The notes under the pieces are model-generated. The model saw only the letters and a program-made list of their open reading frames with translations. It had not been told where the DNA came from and searched no databases. The translations under genes were made by a program, and so were the position numbers. A stretch of DNA of 20,518 bases from Bog-950 sp035299425 (GTDB lineage: Bacteria; Bacteroidota; Bacteroidia; Chitinophagales; LD1). Below are positions 7,833-14,995 of the stretch, one piece after another. Every line of letters starts with the position of its first letter. Position 1 is the stretch's first letter. Location of the stretch: NCBI GenBank assembly GCA_035299425.1, contig DATGWP010000066.1, positions 1-20,518 on the forward strand, given 5' to 3'.

Positions 7833-7840
7833 CACCTTTG
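7833..7840 (+). promoter_or_regulatory. Candidate -7 element for the ccoS-ccoNO-ccoQ-ccoP operon
   Basis: CACCTTTG followed by C, identical to the element before DUF2892-ccoI and at the identical distance (58.5 bp) from an FNR-type box. It lies 19 bases before the ccoS ATG. No clear -33 TTG is seen. Confidence 0.58.
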
Positions 7841-7858
7841 CTGCGTAAAATTTATACC

Positions 7859-8023
7859 ATGAATGTAATGTTTGTATTAATCGGTATCAGCCTGCTGTTT
7901 GCGCTGGGTTTTTTGGCGGCATTTATCTACAGTGTAGTTGCCGGCCAGTATGATGACAGTTACACCCCATCGGTAAGAATACTTTTTGATAGCACCAACC
8001 CATCTTCTCACAAAAAAAAGTAA
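7859..8023 (+). CDS. ccoS: cbb3 oxidase assembly protein CcoS
   Basis: 54 residues, MNVMFVLIGISLLFALGFLA onward: one N-terminal membrane helix, then the family hallmark GQYDD followed by TPSVRILFD, which matches the GQYDDLETPA-RILFDD signature of CcoS. CcoS is a small membrane protein needed for maturation of the cbb3 catalytic subunit (cofactor insertion). The ATG at 7859 is chosen over the in-frame GTG at 7742 because the protein then begins as CcoS does and because the promoter elements lie between the two. The basic tail HKKK ends 3 bases before the ccoNO start codon, so the operon begins here. Confidence 0.92.
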   Translation: MNVMFVLIGISLLFALGFLAAFIYSVVAGQYDDSYTPSVRILFDSTNPSSHKKK

Positions 8024-8026
8024 ACA

Positions 8027-10168
8027 ATGCAAGTAGAAAAATTCAGTTATGACAACACCAGCGTGCGCAATTTTGGTTACGCCGCCTTTATATGGGGGGC
8101 CGTAGGAATGCTGGTGGGCTTAGTAATTGCGCTTCAGTTTTTTATACCTCAGTTAAATTTTATTGAGCAGGCTACGTTTGGCCGCCTTCGCCCACTGCAT
8201 ACCAACGCTGTGATTTTTGCATTTGTGGGCAATGGTATTTTTATGGGTGTGTATTACTCACTGCAGCGCCTGTGCAAAGCGCGTATGTGGAACGATACGC
8301 TTAGCAAAATACATTTCTGGGGTTGGCAGCTTATTATTGTTTTTGCAGCTGCTACATTGGTTTTTGGTATTACAAGTGGAAAAGAATATGCCGAATTGGA
8401 ATGGCCTATTGATATCATGATAACTCTGATATGGGTAGTTTTTGGTATCAATATGTTTGGCACCATACTAACCCGCCGCGAAAGACACTTGTATGTAGCG
8501 ATCTGGTTTTTTATAGCTACCTGGATTACCGTGGCTATGCTACATATTGTAAATAGTATTGAAATACCGGTAACCTGGTATAAAAGCTACAGTGTATATG
8601 CCGGTGTGCAGGATGCCCTGGTGCAATGGTGGTATGGACACAATGCGGTTGCCTTCTTTTTAACCACGCCTTACCTGGGCCTTATGTATTACTTCCTTCC
8701 TAAGGCAGCTAACCGCCCTGTTTACTCGTACCGCTTATCTATCATACACTTTTGGGCACTTATATTTATTTATATCTGGGCCGGCCCTCACCACTTGTTG
8801 TATACAGCCTTGCCAGATTGGGCACAGTCGCTGGGTACCGTATTTAGCATTATGCTGATAATGCCAAGCTGGGGAGGTATGATAAATGGATTGCTTACAC
8901 TGCGTGGTGCCTGGGATAAAGTGCGTGATGATGTTGTTCTTAAATTTTATGTAGTTGCTGTTACTGCTTATGGTATGGCCACATTTGAAGGGCCTATGCT
9001 TTCGATAAAAAGCGTAAACGCAGTATCGCACTACACCGACTGGACCATTGCACACGTACACGTAGGCGCGCTTGGCTGGAACGGGTTCCTGACATTTGGT
9101 ATCCTTTTCTGGCTTATACCACAAATGTTCCGCACTAAGCTATACTCTAAAAAACTGGCCAACATACATTTCTGGCTAGGCACACTCGGTATTCTGTTTT
9201 ATGCGGTGCCTATGTACTGGGCAGGGTTTACACAAAGTTTTATGTGGAAACAGTTTACACCCGAAGGCATATTGAAATACCCTAACTTTCTTGAAACCGT
9301 TACAGCCATTATGCCCATGTATATCACCCGCTCCTTTGGAGGTGGTTTATACCTGGTAGGTTCGTTGTTTGGTATTTACAACCTGATTAAAACAATACAG
9401 CAAGGTAGCTTCCTGGCTAATGAAGAAGCGGAAGCCCCGGCCCTGGAGAAAAACTACATCGCTCACGGAACCGAACACTGGCACCGTTGGATTGAGCGCC
9501 GACCAATTCAACTGTTAGTTCTTGCCTTTGTAATGGTAATAATTGGAGGAGTAATAGAGATGATACCTACCTTCCTGATAAAAAGCAATATACCTACCAT
9601 TAGCAGTGTTAAACCATATACCCCGCTCGAGTTGCAGGGCCGCGATTTATACGTGCGTGATGGATGCTATGTATGTCACTCGCAGATGATTCGTCCTTTC
9701 CGTAGCGAGGTTGCCCGCTATGGCGAATATTCCAAAGCAGGTGAGTTTGTTTACGATCACCCATTTCAGTGGGGCAGCAAACGTACCGGTCCCGATTTGG
9801 CACGCGAAGGAGGAAAATATCCCGATAGCTGGCACTACAACCACATGGACGACCCACGCACTATGAGCCCCGGCTCTATTATGCCACCTTACTGGTATAT
9901 GCTGGATAACGACCTGAATATTACTACCACAGCTAAAAAAATCCGCGCTATGCAAACGCTGGGTGTGCCATATCCTGAAGGCTACGATAAGATTGCAAAT
10001 GACGACCTGCAAAAACAAGCCTTGCAGATACAGGCTAACCTTAAAAAGGATGGTATTGTGTGTAGCGAGAAAAAAGAGATAATAGCCATGATTGCTTACC
10101 TGCAGCGCTTAGGTACTGATATAAAAGCGGCGCCACAGCCGGCAGAAGCATCTGTTGTAAACCCATAA
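8027..10168 (+). CDS. ccoNO: cbb3 cytochrome c oxidase subunits I and II fused (CcoN-CcoO)
   Basis: 713 residues. Residues 1-460 are CcoN, with about 12 helices. Expected ligands are present: His58 (LHTNA, low-spin haem b), His205 (WYGHNAV) with His255 and His256 (GPHH) for CuB, Tyr249 as cross-linked tyrosine, His343 and His345 (IAHVHVG) for haems b3 and b, and Glu321 in FEGP. A linker leads to a single helix (495-518) and CcoO: CYVCH at 547-551 binds haem c, with Met619 in SIMPPYWYM as probable axial ligand. Separate ccoN and ccoO genes are usual in Proteobacteria; the fusion is known from Bacteroidota. It catalyses oxygen reduction to water with proton pumping, at high oxygen affinity. It lies in an operon between ccoS and ccoQ. 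Confidence 0.95.
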   Translation: MQVEKFSYDNTSVRNFGYAAFIWGAVGMLVGLVIALQFFIPQLNFIEQATFGRLRPLHTNAVIFAFVGNGIFMGVYYSLQRLCKARMWNDTLSKIHFWGWQLIIVFAAATLVFGITSGKEYAELEWPIDIMITLIWVVFGINMFGTILTRRERHLYVAIWFFIATWITVAMLHIVNSIEIPVTWYKSYSVYAGVQDALVQWWYGHNAVAFFLTTPYLGLMYYFLPKAANRPVYSYRLSIIHFWALIFIYIWAGPHHLLYTALPDWAQSLGTVFSIMLIMPSWGGMINGLLTLRGAWDKVRDDVVLKFYVVAVTAYGMATFEGPMLSIKSVNAVSHYTDWTIAHVHVGALGWNGFLTFGILFWLIPQMFRTKLYSKKLANIHFWLGTLGILFYAVPMYWAGFTQSFMWKQFTPEGILKYPNFLETVTAIMPMYITRSFGGGLYLVGSLFGIYNLIKTIQQGSFLANEEAEAPALEKNYIAHGTEHWHRWIERRPIQLLVLAFVMVIIGGVIEMIPTFLIKSNIPTISSVKPYTPLELQGRDLYVRDGCYVCHSQMIRPFRSEVARYGEYSKAGEFVYDHPFQWGSKRTGPDLAREGGKYPDSWHYNHMDDPRTMSPGSIMPPYWYMLDNDLNITTTAKKIRAMQTLGVPYPEGYDKIANDDLQKQALQIQANLKKDGIVCSEKKEIIAMIAYLQRLGTDIKAAPQPAEASVVNP

Positions 10169-10194
10169 TTAATAACCCGGTTAAAACATATTTT

Positions 10195-10359
10195 ATGTTC
10201 TCATTTCTTAAAAATTATGCGGCTACTATAAACAGCGTGGATGTATATCCCAAGATAGCGCTGTTTCTTTTTCTCACAGTATTTATCGGTATGATACTAA
10301 TAGCCCTGAAGGCCGATAAAAATTACATAAGGGAAATTGAACAGTTGCCGCTCGATTAG
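10195..10359 (+). CDS. ccoQ: Small CcoQ/FixQ-like subunit
   Basis: A 54-residue frame, MFSFLKNYAATINSVDVYPK then IALFLFLTVFIGMILIAL and a charged end ADKNYIREIEQLPLD. It has one membrane helix (about 21-38) followed by an acidic/basic cytoplasmic tail, the build of CcoQ. Position between ccoNO and ccoP is the canonical CcoQ place. CcoQ stabilises CcoP association in other bacteria. The sequence family is too short and variable for certain assignment, but the codon pattern, conserved order and absence of any overlapping gene make it a real gene. It starts 26 bases after the ccoNO stop and ends 33 bases before ccoP. Confidence 0.82.
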   Translation: MFSFLKNYAATINSVDVYPKIALFLFLTVFIGMILIALKADKNYIREIEQLPLD

Positions 10360-10392
10360 AAAACAATTAATAAACCCAAAGCGAAATTTGTT

Positions 10393-11523
10393 ATGATAAA
10401 CCCATCAATAAAAAAAATACTTACCGGTGCAGCTTTGCTTACCGGTGCCGTTGCCGGCGCACAGGAAACTCCCCTGGCCACAACAGCAACTTCCAGCGCA
10501 GCAGAACCATCTAATGGATTACTTTACCTTATTGTAGCCGCCTGTGCAATACTGCTTATAGCAGTATTGCTACTTGGCCAGGTGCTGGTAAAAGTAACCG
10601 GGTTGGCTATAGATAAGCGTTCGGCAAAAGTGGTGGCTACGCTGCTACTTGTTTTTGGTATAAATACGCTGTGGGCGCAAGATGCCGCAGCCAAACCTTT
10701 CCAGATGCCAATAAGCATGGACCTGTTGGTGGGAACGGTAGTGCTTACATTAGAACTGATCGTGGTAATCTGGATGCTGCTGCGTATAAAATCGCTATTG
10801 CAGGAAATAGCCGGAGAGAAAAAGAAGGAATTTACCTTTAACTACCATTTACCCCGCTTCTTCGATAATATCAACGCTAGTGTAGCCATTGAAAAGGAAC
10901 AGGATATATTGCTTGACCACAACTACGACGGCATACGCGAGCTTGATAATTCATTGCCACCCTGGTGGAAATACAGTTTTTACATTTCTATTATATGGTC
11001 AATACTTTACTTAGGCTATTACTATATAGGTGGTGGCCCCAGCAGCACCGATGAATATATAGCAGAAGTGCAACAGGCCAAAATTGAGGTGGAAGCATTT
11101 AATAAGAAGAATGCATTAAATGTAGATGAGAATAACGTAACACTTGCCAATGCCGCAGGAATTATAGATGGCATGGATATATATAAGAATAACTGTGCCG
11201 CATGCCACGGCAATGCAGGAGAAGGCAATGTAGGCCCCAATCTTACTGATGAGTACTGGTTACATGGTGGCTCGGTGAGCGAGGTTTTTAAAAGTGTAAA
11301 ATACGGATGGCCTGCAAAGGGTATGAAAAGCTGGCAGAGCGATTTAAGCCCTGTGCAAATGAAGAATGTAGTAAGCTACATTCATTCAATTAAAGGCTCT
11401 AACCCCGCTAATGCCAAAGCACCACAAGGCGATTTGTATAATGAGGCCGGAACCGCTGCTTCAGACTCTACAAAGATTATTGATTCTGCCATGGTAGCAG
11501 CTGCAGATACAACAAAGAAATAA
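10393..11523 (+). CDS. ccoP: cbb3 oxidase subunit III (CcoP), monohaem form
   Basis: 376 residues. Four hydrophobic segments are seen: about 42-62, 77-95, 108-130 and 192-212. The conserved CcoP core DHNYDGIRELDNSLPPWWK at 175-193 precedes the last helix. One haem c motif, CAACH (268-272), is present with Met311 (KGMKSW) as likely axial ligand. Proteobacterial CcoP carries two CxxCH motifs; here there is one, as in other Bacteroidota. The N-terminus is odd: two stretches look like signal peptides ending in AGAQE (21-25) and LWAQDAAA (93-100), each followed by a membrane helix. The C-terminus is a low-complexity Ala/Thr/Asp/Lys tail. The subunit passes electrons from soluble or membrane donors to CcoO. 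Confidence 0.93.
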   Translation: MINPSIKKILTGAALLTGAVAGAQETPLATTATSSAAEPSNGLLYLIVAACAILLIAVLLLGQVLVKVTGLAIDKRSAKVVATLLLVFGINTLWAQDAAAKPFQMPISMDLLVGTVVLTLELIVVIWMLLRIKSLLQEIAGEKKKEFTFNYHLPRFFDNINASVAIEKEQDILLDHNYDGIRELDNSLPPWWKYSFYISIIWSILYLGYYYIGGGPSSTDEYIAEVQQAKIEVEAFNKKNALNVDENNVTLANAAGIIDGMDIYKNNCAACHGNAGEGNVGPNLTDEYWLHGGSVSEVFKSVKYGWPAKGMKSWQSDLSPVQMKNVVSYIHSIKGSNPANAKAPQGDLYNEAGTAASDSTKIIDSAMVAAADTTKK

Positions 11524-11533
11524 ACTGGTATTT

Positions 11534-12928
11534 ATGAGCTCCCCTAATGAAATTTTTCGCGATAGTATAGGCACCATTACCAAAGAAGGTAAGCGGCACT
11601 GGATTTTTGCCAAATTGCCGCATGGCAAATTATATAATGCGCGGACGATTGTAAGTATATTTTACTTAATCATATTTTTTACGTTACCATGGATAAAGGT
11701 GCATGGCGAACCATTATTTTTGCTAAACATATTTGAGCGCAAGTTTATTCTGTTTGGTATGATTTTTTGGCCGCAGGATTTCTTCGTCTTTGCGCTGGCC
11801 ATGCTCACCTTTATTGTTTTTATAGTTCTTTTTACAGTGGTATTTGGCCGCGTATTTTGCGGGTGGGTGTGCCCTCAAACCATTTTTATGGAAATGGTTT
11901 TCCGTAAAATAGAATACTGGATTGATGGCGATGCTGAAAAGCAGCGCAGACTAAATGAAATGCCCTGGAACACTGAGAAAATGCTAAAGCGTACAGGTAA
12001 GTTTTTAGCATTCTTCAGCCTATCGTTTGTTATAGCCAACTATTTTCTGGCTTACCTTATAGGTATGGATAATGTTGTGCTATACATACGGGAGGGGATA
12101 GGTCAGCACCTGGCTACATTTATTCCGTTGCTGATATTTACAGGTACCTTCTTTTTTGTTTATTGGTGGTTTCGCGAGCAGGCCTGCCTTATAGTATGCC
12201 CTTACGGACGTTTGCAAGGTGTAATGCTTGATCCGGATTCGATAGTTGTGGCATACGATTATGTACGCGGAGAACCCCGTGGCAAAATGCGGAAGAATGA
12301 TACTGCACAACATGGTGATTGTATTGATTGCTTTGATTGCGTGCGGGTTTGCCCTACAGGTATAGATATACGCAACGGTACTCAGATGGAGTGCGTAAAC
12401 TGTACTGCTTGTATAGATGCCTGCGACTCCATAATGACGCGGGTACATAAGCCCACAGGTTTAATTAAGCTGGCTTCGGAAAACAACATCAAAAAAGGTG
12501 AAAAATTTCACCTGACTATACGCAGTACAGCATATAGCGTTGTGCTTTTAATTCTACTGGGGGTCCTTACAGGATTTTTGGTTACCCGAAAGGATATACA
12601 ATCTACTATTATGCGTGCACAAGGTATGCTTTACCAGCAACAAGGGCCCGATAGCATCAGCAACCTGTATAACATTAAACTGATTAACAAAACCCGCAAC
12701 AATATACCAGTGCAGTTAAAGCTTGAAGAAAGCGATGTAACAGGCGAGATACGGACAGTAGGTAAAGAGTTGTATGTGCCGGCTGAATCTGTAGGTGATG
12801 GGGTGTTTTTTGTTGTTGTAAAAAAAGGCAGCGTAACGCACCGCAAAAACAAAATACGAATAGGGGTTTATACCGGCGAGAGAAAAATAGATGTAGTGAA
12901 AACAAGTTTTATGGCACCAAATAATTAA
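11534..12928 (+). CDS. ccoG: cbb3 oxidase accessory ferredoxin-type membrane protein (CcoG/FixG)
   Basis: 464 residues. Membrane helices flank motifs FCGWVCPQ (Cys109, Cys113) and CLIVCPYGRLQG (Cys218, Cys222), typical of FixG/RdxA proteins. Two 4Fe-4S clusters follow: CIDCFDCVRVCP (263-274) and CVNCTACIDAC (287-297). A further helix (about 332-350) precedes a C-terminal Ig-like FixG domain from about 375. In other bacteria CcoG is a cupric reductase that supplies Cu(I) for assembly of the CuB site. The gene starts 10 bases after ccoP and ends 10 bases before ccoH, so it belongs to the oxidase operon or to a tightly linked one. Confidence 0.94.
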   Translation: MSSPNEIFRDSIGTITKEGKRHWIFAKLPHGKLYNARTIVSIFYLIIFFTLPWIKVHGEPLFLLNIFERKFILFGMIFWPQDFFVFALAMLTFIVFIVLFTVVFGRVFCGWVCPQTIFMEMVFRKIEYWIDGDAEKQRRLNEMPWNTEKMLKRTGKFLAFFSLSFVIANYFLAYLIGMDNVVLYIREGIGQHLATFIPLLIFTGTFFFVYWWFREQACLIVCPYGRLQGVMLDPDSIVVAYDYVRGEPRGKMRKNDTAQHGDCIDCFDCVRVCPTGIDIRNGTQMECVNCTACIDACDSIMTRVHKPTGLIKLASENNIKKGEKFHLTIRSTAYSVVLLILLGVLTGFLVTRKDIQSTIMRAQGMLYQQQGPDSISNLYNIKLINKTRNNIPVQLKLEESDVTGEIRTVGKELYVPAESVGDGVFFVVVKKGSVTHRKNKIRIGVYTGERKIDVVKTSFMAPNN

Positions 12929-12938
12929 AGTGAACAGT

Positions 12939-13385
12939 ATGAAAAAATTTAACTGGGGGTGGGGTATTACAATTTTTTATTGCGGGTTTGTAGTTTTTAT
13001 GGTAATGATGGTATTTAAAACCAGAACTGTAAAAGACGACCTGGTAACCACCGAGTACTACGCAAAAGAGCTGCAGTACCAGCAACACATTGATAAGCAA
13101 AAGCGCGCTAGCGAACTTAAGGAACAACCCGTTTGGCAGGTTACCGGCAAAGAAATAGCTATAAAATTTCCCCAAGAGCAGACCGCAAAAAAGGTAGAGG
13201 CTGAAATTTTATTTTACAACAATGCCGAAGCTAAAAAGGATTTCAAAATTAACTGTGTGCCTGATAGTAGCGGTATGTGCCTGGTAGATACGCGCAACCT
13301 GCAACATGGCGTTTACCAAATACAAATTGACTGGAAGGCAGGCAACGAAAGTTATTATAACGAAGGGACTATCAATATTCAATAA
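12939..13385 (+). CDS. ccoH: cbb3 oxidase assembly protein CcoH/FixH
   Basis: 148 residues from the ATG at 12939. The N-terminus FNWGWGITIFYCGFVVFMVM is a membrane anchor, followed by the DDLVTTEYYAKELQYQQHID segment typical of FixH and a beta-rich extracytoplasmic domain with two cysteines (in NCVPDSSGMC). FixH/CcoH associates with CcoI or the assembled oxidase and is needed for stable cbb3 formation. A GTG at 12930 would add three residues (MNS); ATG is preferred because it gives the usual basic MKKF start. It sits between ccoG and the SafE-type gene, whose start is 7 bases downstream. Confidence 0.9.
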   Translation: MKKFNWGWGITIFYCGFVVFMVMMVFKTRTVKDDLVTTEYYAKELQYQQHIDKQKRASELKEQPVWQVTGKEIAIKFPQEQTAKKVEAEILFYNNAEAKKDFKINCVPDSSGMCLVDTRNLQHGVYQIQIDWKAGNESYYNEGTINIQ

Positions 13386-13392
13386 ACCGAAA

Positions 13393-14106
13393 ATGGAATT
13401 TTTGTTAGCAGCTCTTACTATTGGTTTTGTAGGTAGTTTACACTGCATAGGCATGTGTGGGCCTATCGCACTGGCGTTGCCGGTTTACGGGCAAGGAGTA
13501 TTCAATCGCATTGCAGGGCCTTTGCTATACAATACCGGCCGCATAATTACCTATTGTTTGTTGGGCATTCTGTTCGGCTTACTGGGTAAAGGTTTTGTTA
13601 TTGGCGGCTATCAGCAATTGCTAAGTATAGTGTTGGGTGTACTTATACTGTTTTTCATGCTGCTGCCGGCCAGCATAAAAAGCAGATTAGGAATGACGAA
13701 AATCATAGCACCGTTCATCGCAAAAATAAAATCTTTGCTGGGTAGGTTTTTGAAACAACGCACTGCCGGGTCATTCTTAATTATTGGGCTTTTAAATGGG
13801 CTATTGCCTTGTGGTTTGGTATACCTGGCAATAGCCGGTGCTATTGCTACCGGCGATGTTATTAACAGTGGTGCTTTTATGATGGCATTTGGAATAGGCA
13901 CAATACCGGCCCTTCTGTTTGTATCAATAGCGGCGGGTTCGATAAGTTTAAATGTGCGAAGCAAGATAACCAAAGCTATACCTGTTTTTACAATAGTGAT
14001 GGCTTGCTTGTTGATTTTACGCGGGTTGGATTTGGGTATACCTTATCTGAGCCCTAAACTGAGCAAAACGGACTGTACAAAACACAGCTGTTGCGCTAAA
14101 AAGTAG
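13393..14106 (+). CDS. SafE/DsbD_2-type membrane protein linked to cbb3 assembly
   Basis: 237 residues, about six membrane helices. Motifs SLHCIGMCGP (Cys18, Cys22) in helix 1 and NGLLPCGLVYLA (Cys140) identify the sulfite exporter TauE/SafE-like, DsbD_2 family. In Bacteroidota and Proteobacteria this family is regularly the last gene of ccoG-ccoH clusters. Its transport substrate is not proven; copper handling or thiol-redox chemistry is inferred from context. The C-terminus carries a short Cys/His tail, CTKHSCCAKK, that could bind a metal. The ATG at 13393 is chosen: the longer frame from 13306 lies inside ccoH and adds no family sequence. The next gene starts 5 bases after the stop. Confidence 0.85.
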   Translation: MEFLLAALTIGFVGSLHCIGMCGPIALALPVYGQGVFNRIAGPLLYNTGRIITYCLLGILFGLLGKGFVIGGYQQLLSIVLGVLILFFMLLPASIKSRLGMTKIIAPFIAKIKSLLGRFLKQRTAGSFLIIGLLNGLLPCGLVYLAIAGAIATGDVINSGAFMMAFGIGTIPALLFVSIAAGSISLNVRSKITKAIPVFTIVMACLLILRGLDLGIPYLSPKLSKTDCTKHSCCAKK

Positions 14107-14111
14107 AATGT

Positions 14112-14540
14112 ATGGAAATACAAATAACAAACGATAAAACCATAAGCGCTGTGCAACAGGAGTTCAGCGCGGAATTTCCATTTCTGAAAATTGAATTCTT
14201 TGATGTGCCCTATAAACCGGAAACAGCTTTGCCTAAAGCGCGCATAATTACACGCGACAGAAAGCTGGCCGAATGCCGCCGGATGCACAGCGAAGGAGTA
14301 TGGACCATTAATAAAACCGATAAGGTAAGTGATATTGAAAGTAAACTATGGGAGCAGTTTGGTTTATCGATGCAGGTATTTCGCAAAAGTGGCAGCCTTT
14401 GGATAGAGACTTCACTAACCGACTCCTGGACATTAGAGCGTCAAAATCGCGAAGGTCAGGAGATGAGCAATGTGCAGCGGATCAACAAATACCAACAGGC
14501 CGAAGACGAAGATATCACCGATAGAGATAAATGGGAGTAA
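14112..14540 (+). CDS. Conserved hypothetical protein, soluble, 142 aa
   Basis: I do not recognise a named function. The protein is charged, without signal peptide or membrane helix. Notable segments are AVQQEFSAEFPFLKIEFF near the N-terminus, LAECRRMHSEGVWTI in the middle, and FRKSGSLWIETSLTDSWTLE followed by an acidic tail (AEDEDITDRDKWE). Similar proteins ending in W-ET-TD-WTLE-QN are, to my recollection, widespread in Bacteroidota as hypothetical proteins. It starts 5 bases after the SafE-type gene and is followed 12 bases later by a membrane protein, so it is probably the penultimate cistron of the oxidase operon. Confidence 0.75.
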   Translation: MEIQITNDKTISAVQQEFSAEFPFLKIEFFDVPYKPETALPKARIITRDRKLAECRRMHSEGVWTINKTDKVSDIESKLWEQFGLSMQVFRKSGSLWIETSLTDSWTLERQNREGQEMSNVQRINKYQQAEDEDITDRDKWE

Positions 14541-14552
14541 GGACTTACCAAT

Positions 14553-14948
14553 ATGGAAAAACCGGTTCGCTATTTAGCTCTCATACTTCTACTGTTCAAT
14601 GGGATAGGTGCCGTGTACGGCGGGATGAGTTTTATACTACAACCCGATGGAAGCACACTGGGCATGTCGTTAACCCATTTGACTTACTCTCCCTTCAGCA
14701 ACTATACTATACCGGGCATCATTTTATTGGTGGTAAACGGATTGCTTAGTTTTACTATAGCAGCCATTACACTTGCCCGAACAAAATACTACCCTTTAGC
14801 AATTATAGCACAAGGCATTCTGCTTGTTGGCTGGCTGGTAGTTCAGATAATCTTGTTGCGTTTTTTGTTCATACTACATATAGTAATGGCAGTGGTAGGG
14901 CTTTTGTTAATTGCAACAGGGGTTTATCTCAACAAAAACAACCTGTAG
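14553..14948 (+). CDS. Hypothetical four-helix membrane protein, 131 aa
   Basis: Hydrophobic segments at about 6-28, 50-73, 79-101 and 104-124 suggest four membrane helices with a short basic end (NKNNL). The residues between helices 1 and 2 (QPDGSTLGMSLTHLTYSPFS) probably face the outside. No catalytic or metal-binding motif is visible and I cannot assign a family with confidence. It is last in the plus-strand run starting at ccoS and converges on the response regulator gene. Because it shares the operon it may have a role in respiration, but that is only context. Confidence 0.7.
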   Translation: MEKPVRYLALILLLFNGIGAVYGGMSFILQPDGSTLGMSLTHLTYSPFSNYTIPGIILLVVNGLLSFTIAAITLARTKYYPLAIIAQGILLVGWLVVQIILLRFLFILHIVMAVVGLLLIATGVYLNKNNL

Positions 14949-14972
14949 CAAGGTAATAAAAACCTACTATAA

Positions 14973-14995
14973 AACCTGGCTTAGTTAGCCAGGTT
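14973..14995 (-). terminator. Terminator at the 3' end of the response regulator gene
   Basis: Perfect 9-bp arms AACCTGGCT and AGCCAGGTT with a 5-base loop. On the minus strand the hairpin is followed directly by TTTATAG and a later TTTTTATT, so it fits termination of the regulator transcript. The stem includes that gene's last codons and its TAA. On the plus strand no T run follows, so it would be weak for the membrane-protein gene. Confidence 0.7.

Noticed and set aside
7742..7858. In-frame GTG extension of ccoS by 39 residues
   Set aside because: The added residues are not CcoS-like and the stretch holds the FNR-type box and -7 element; the ATG at 7859 gives the usual CcoS start.
8735..9124. 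Long minus-strand frames inside ccoNO and other genes
   Set aside because: They are antisense shadows of well-supported genes with no recognisable protein features.
13306..13392. Extended start of the SafE-type gene inside ccoH
   Set aside because: The extra 29 residues are the out-of-frame reading of ccoH; family similarity begins at MEFLLAALTIGFVGSLHC.
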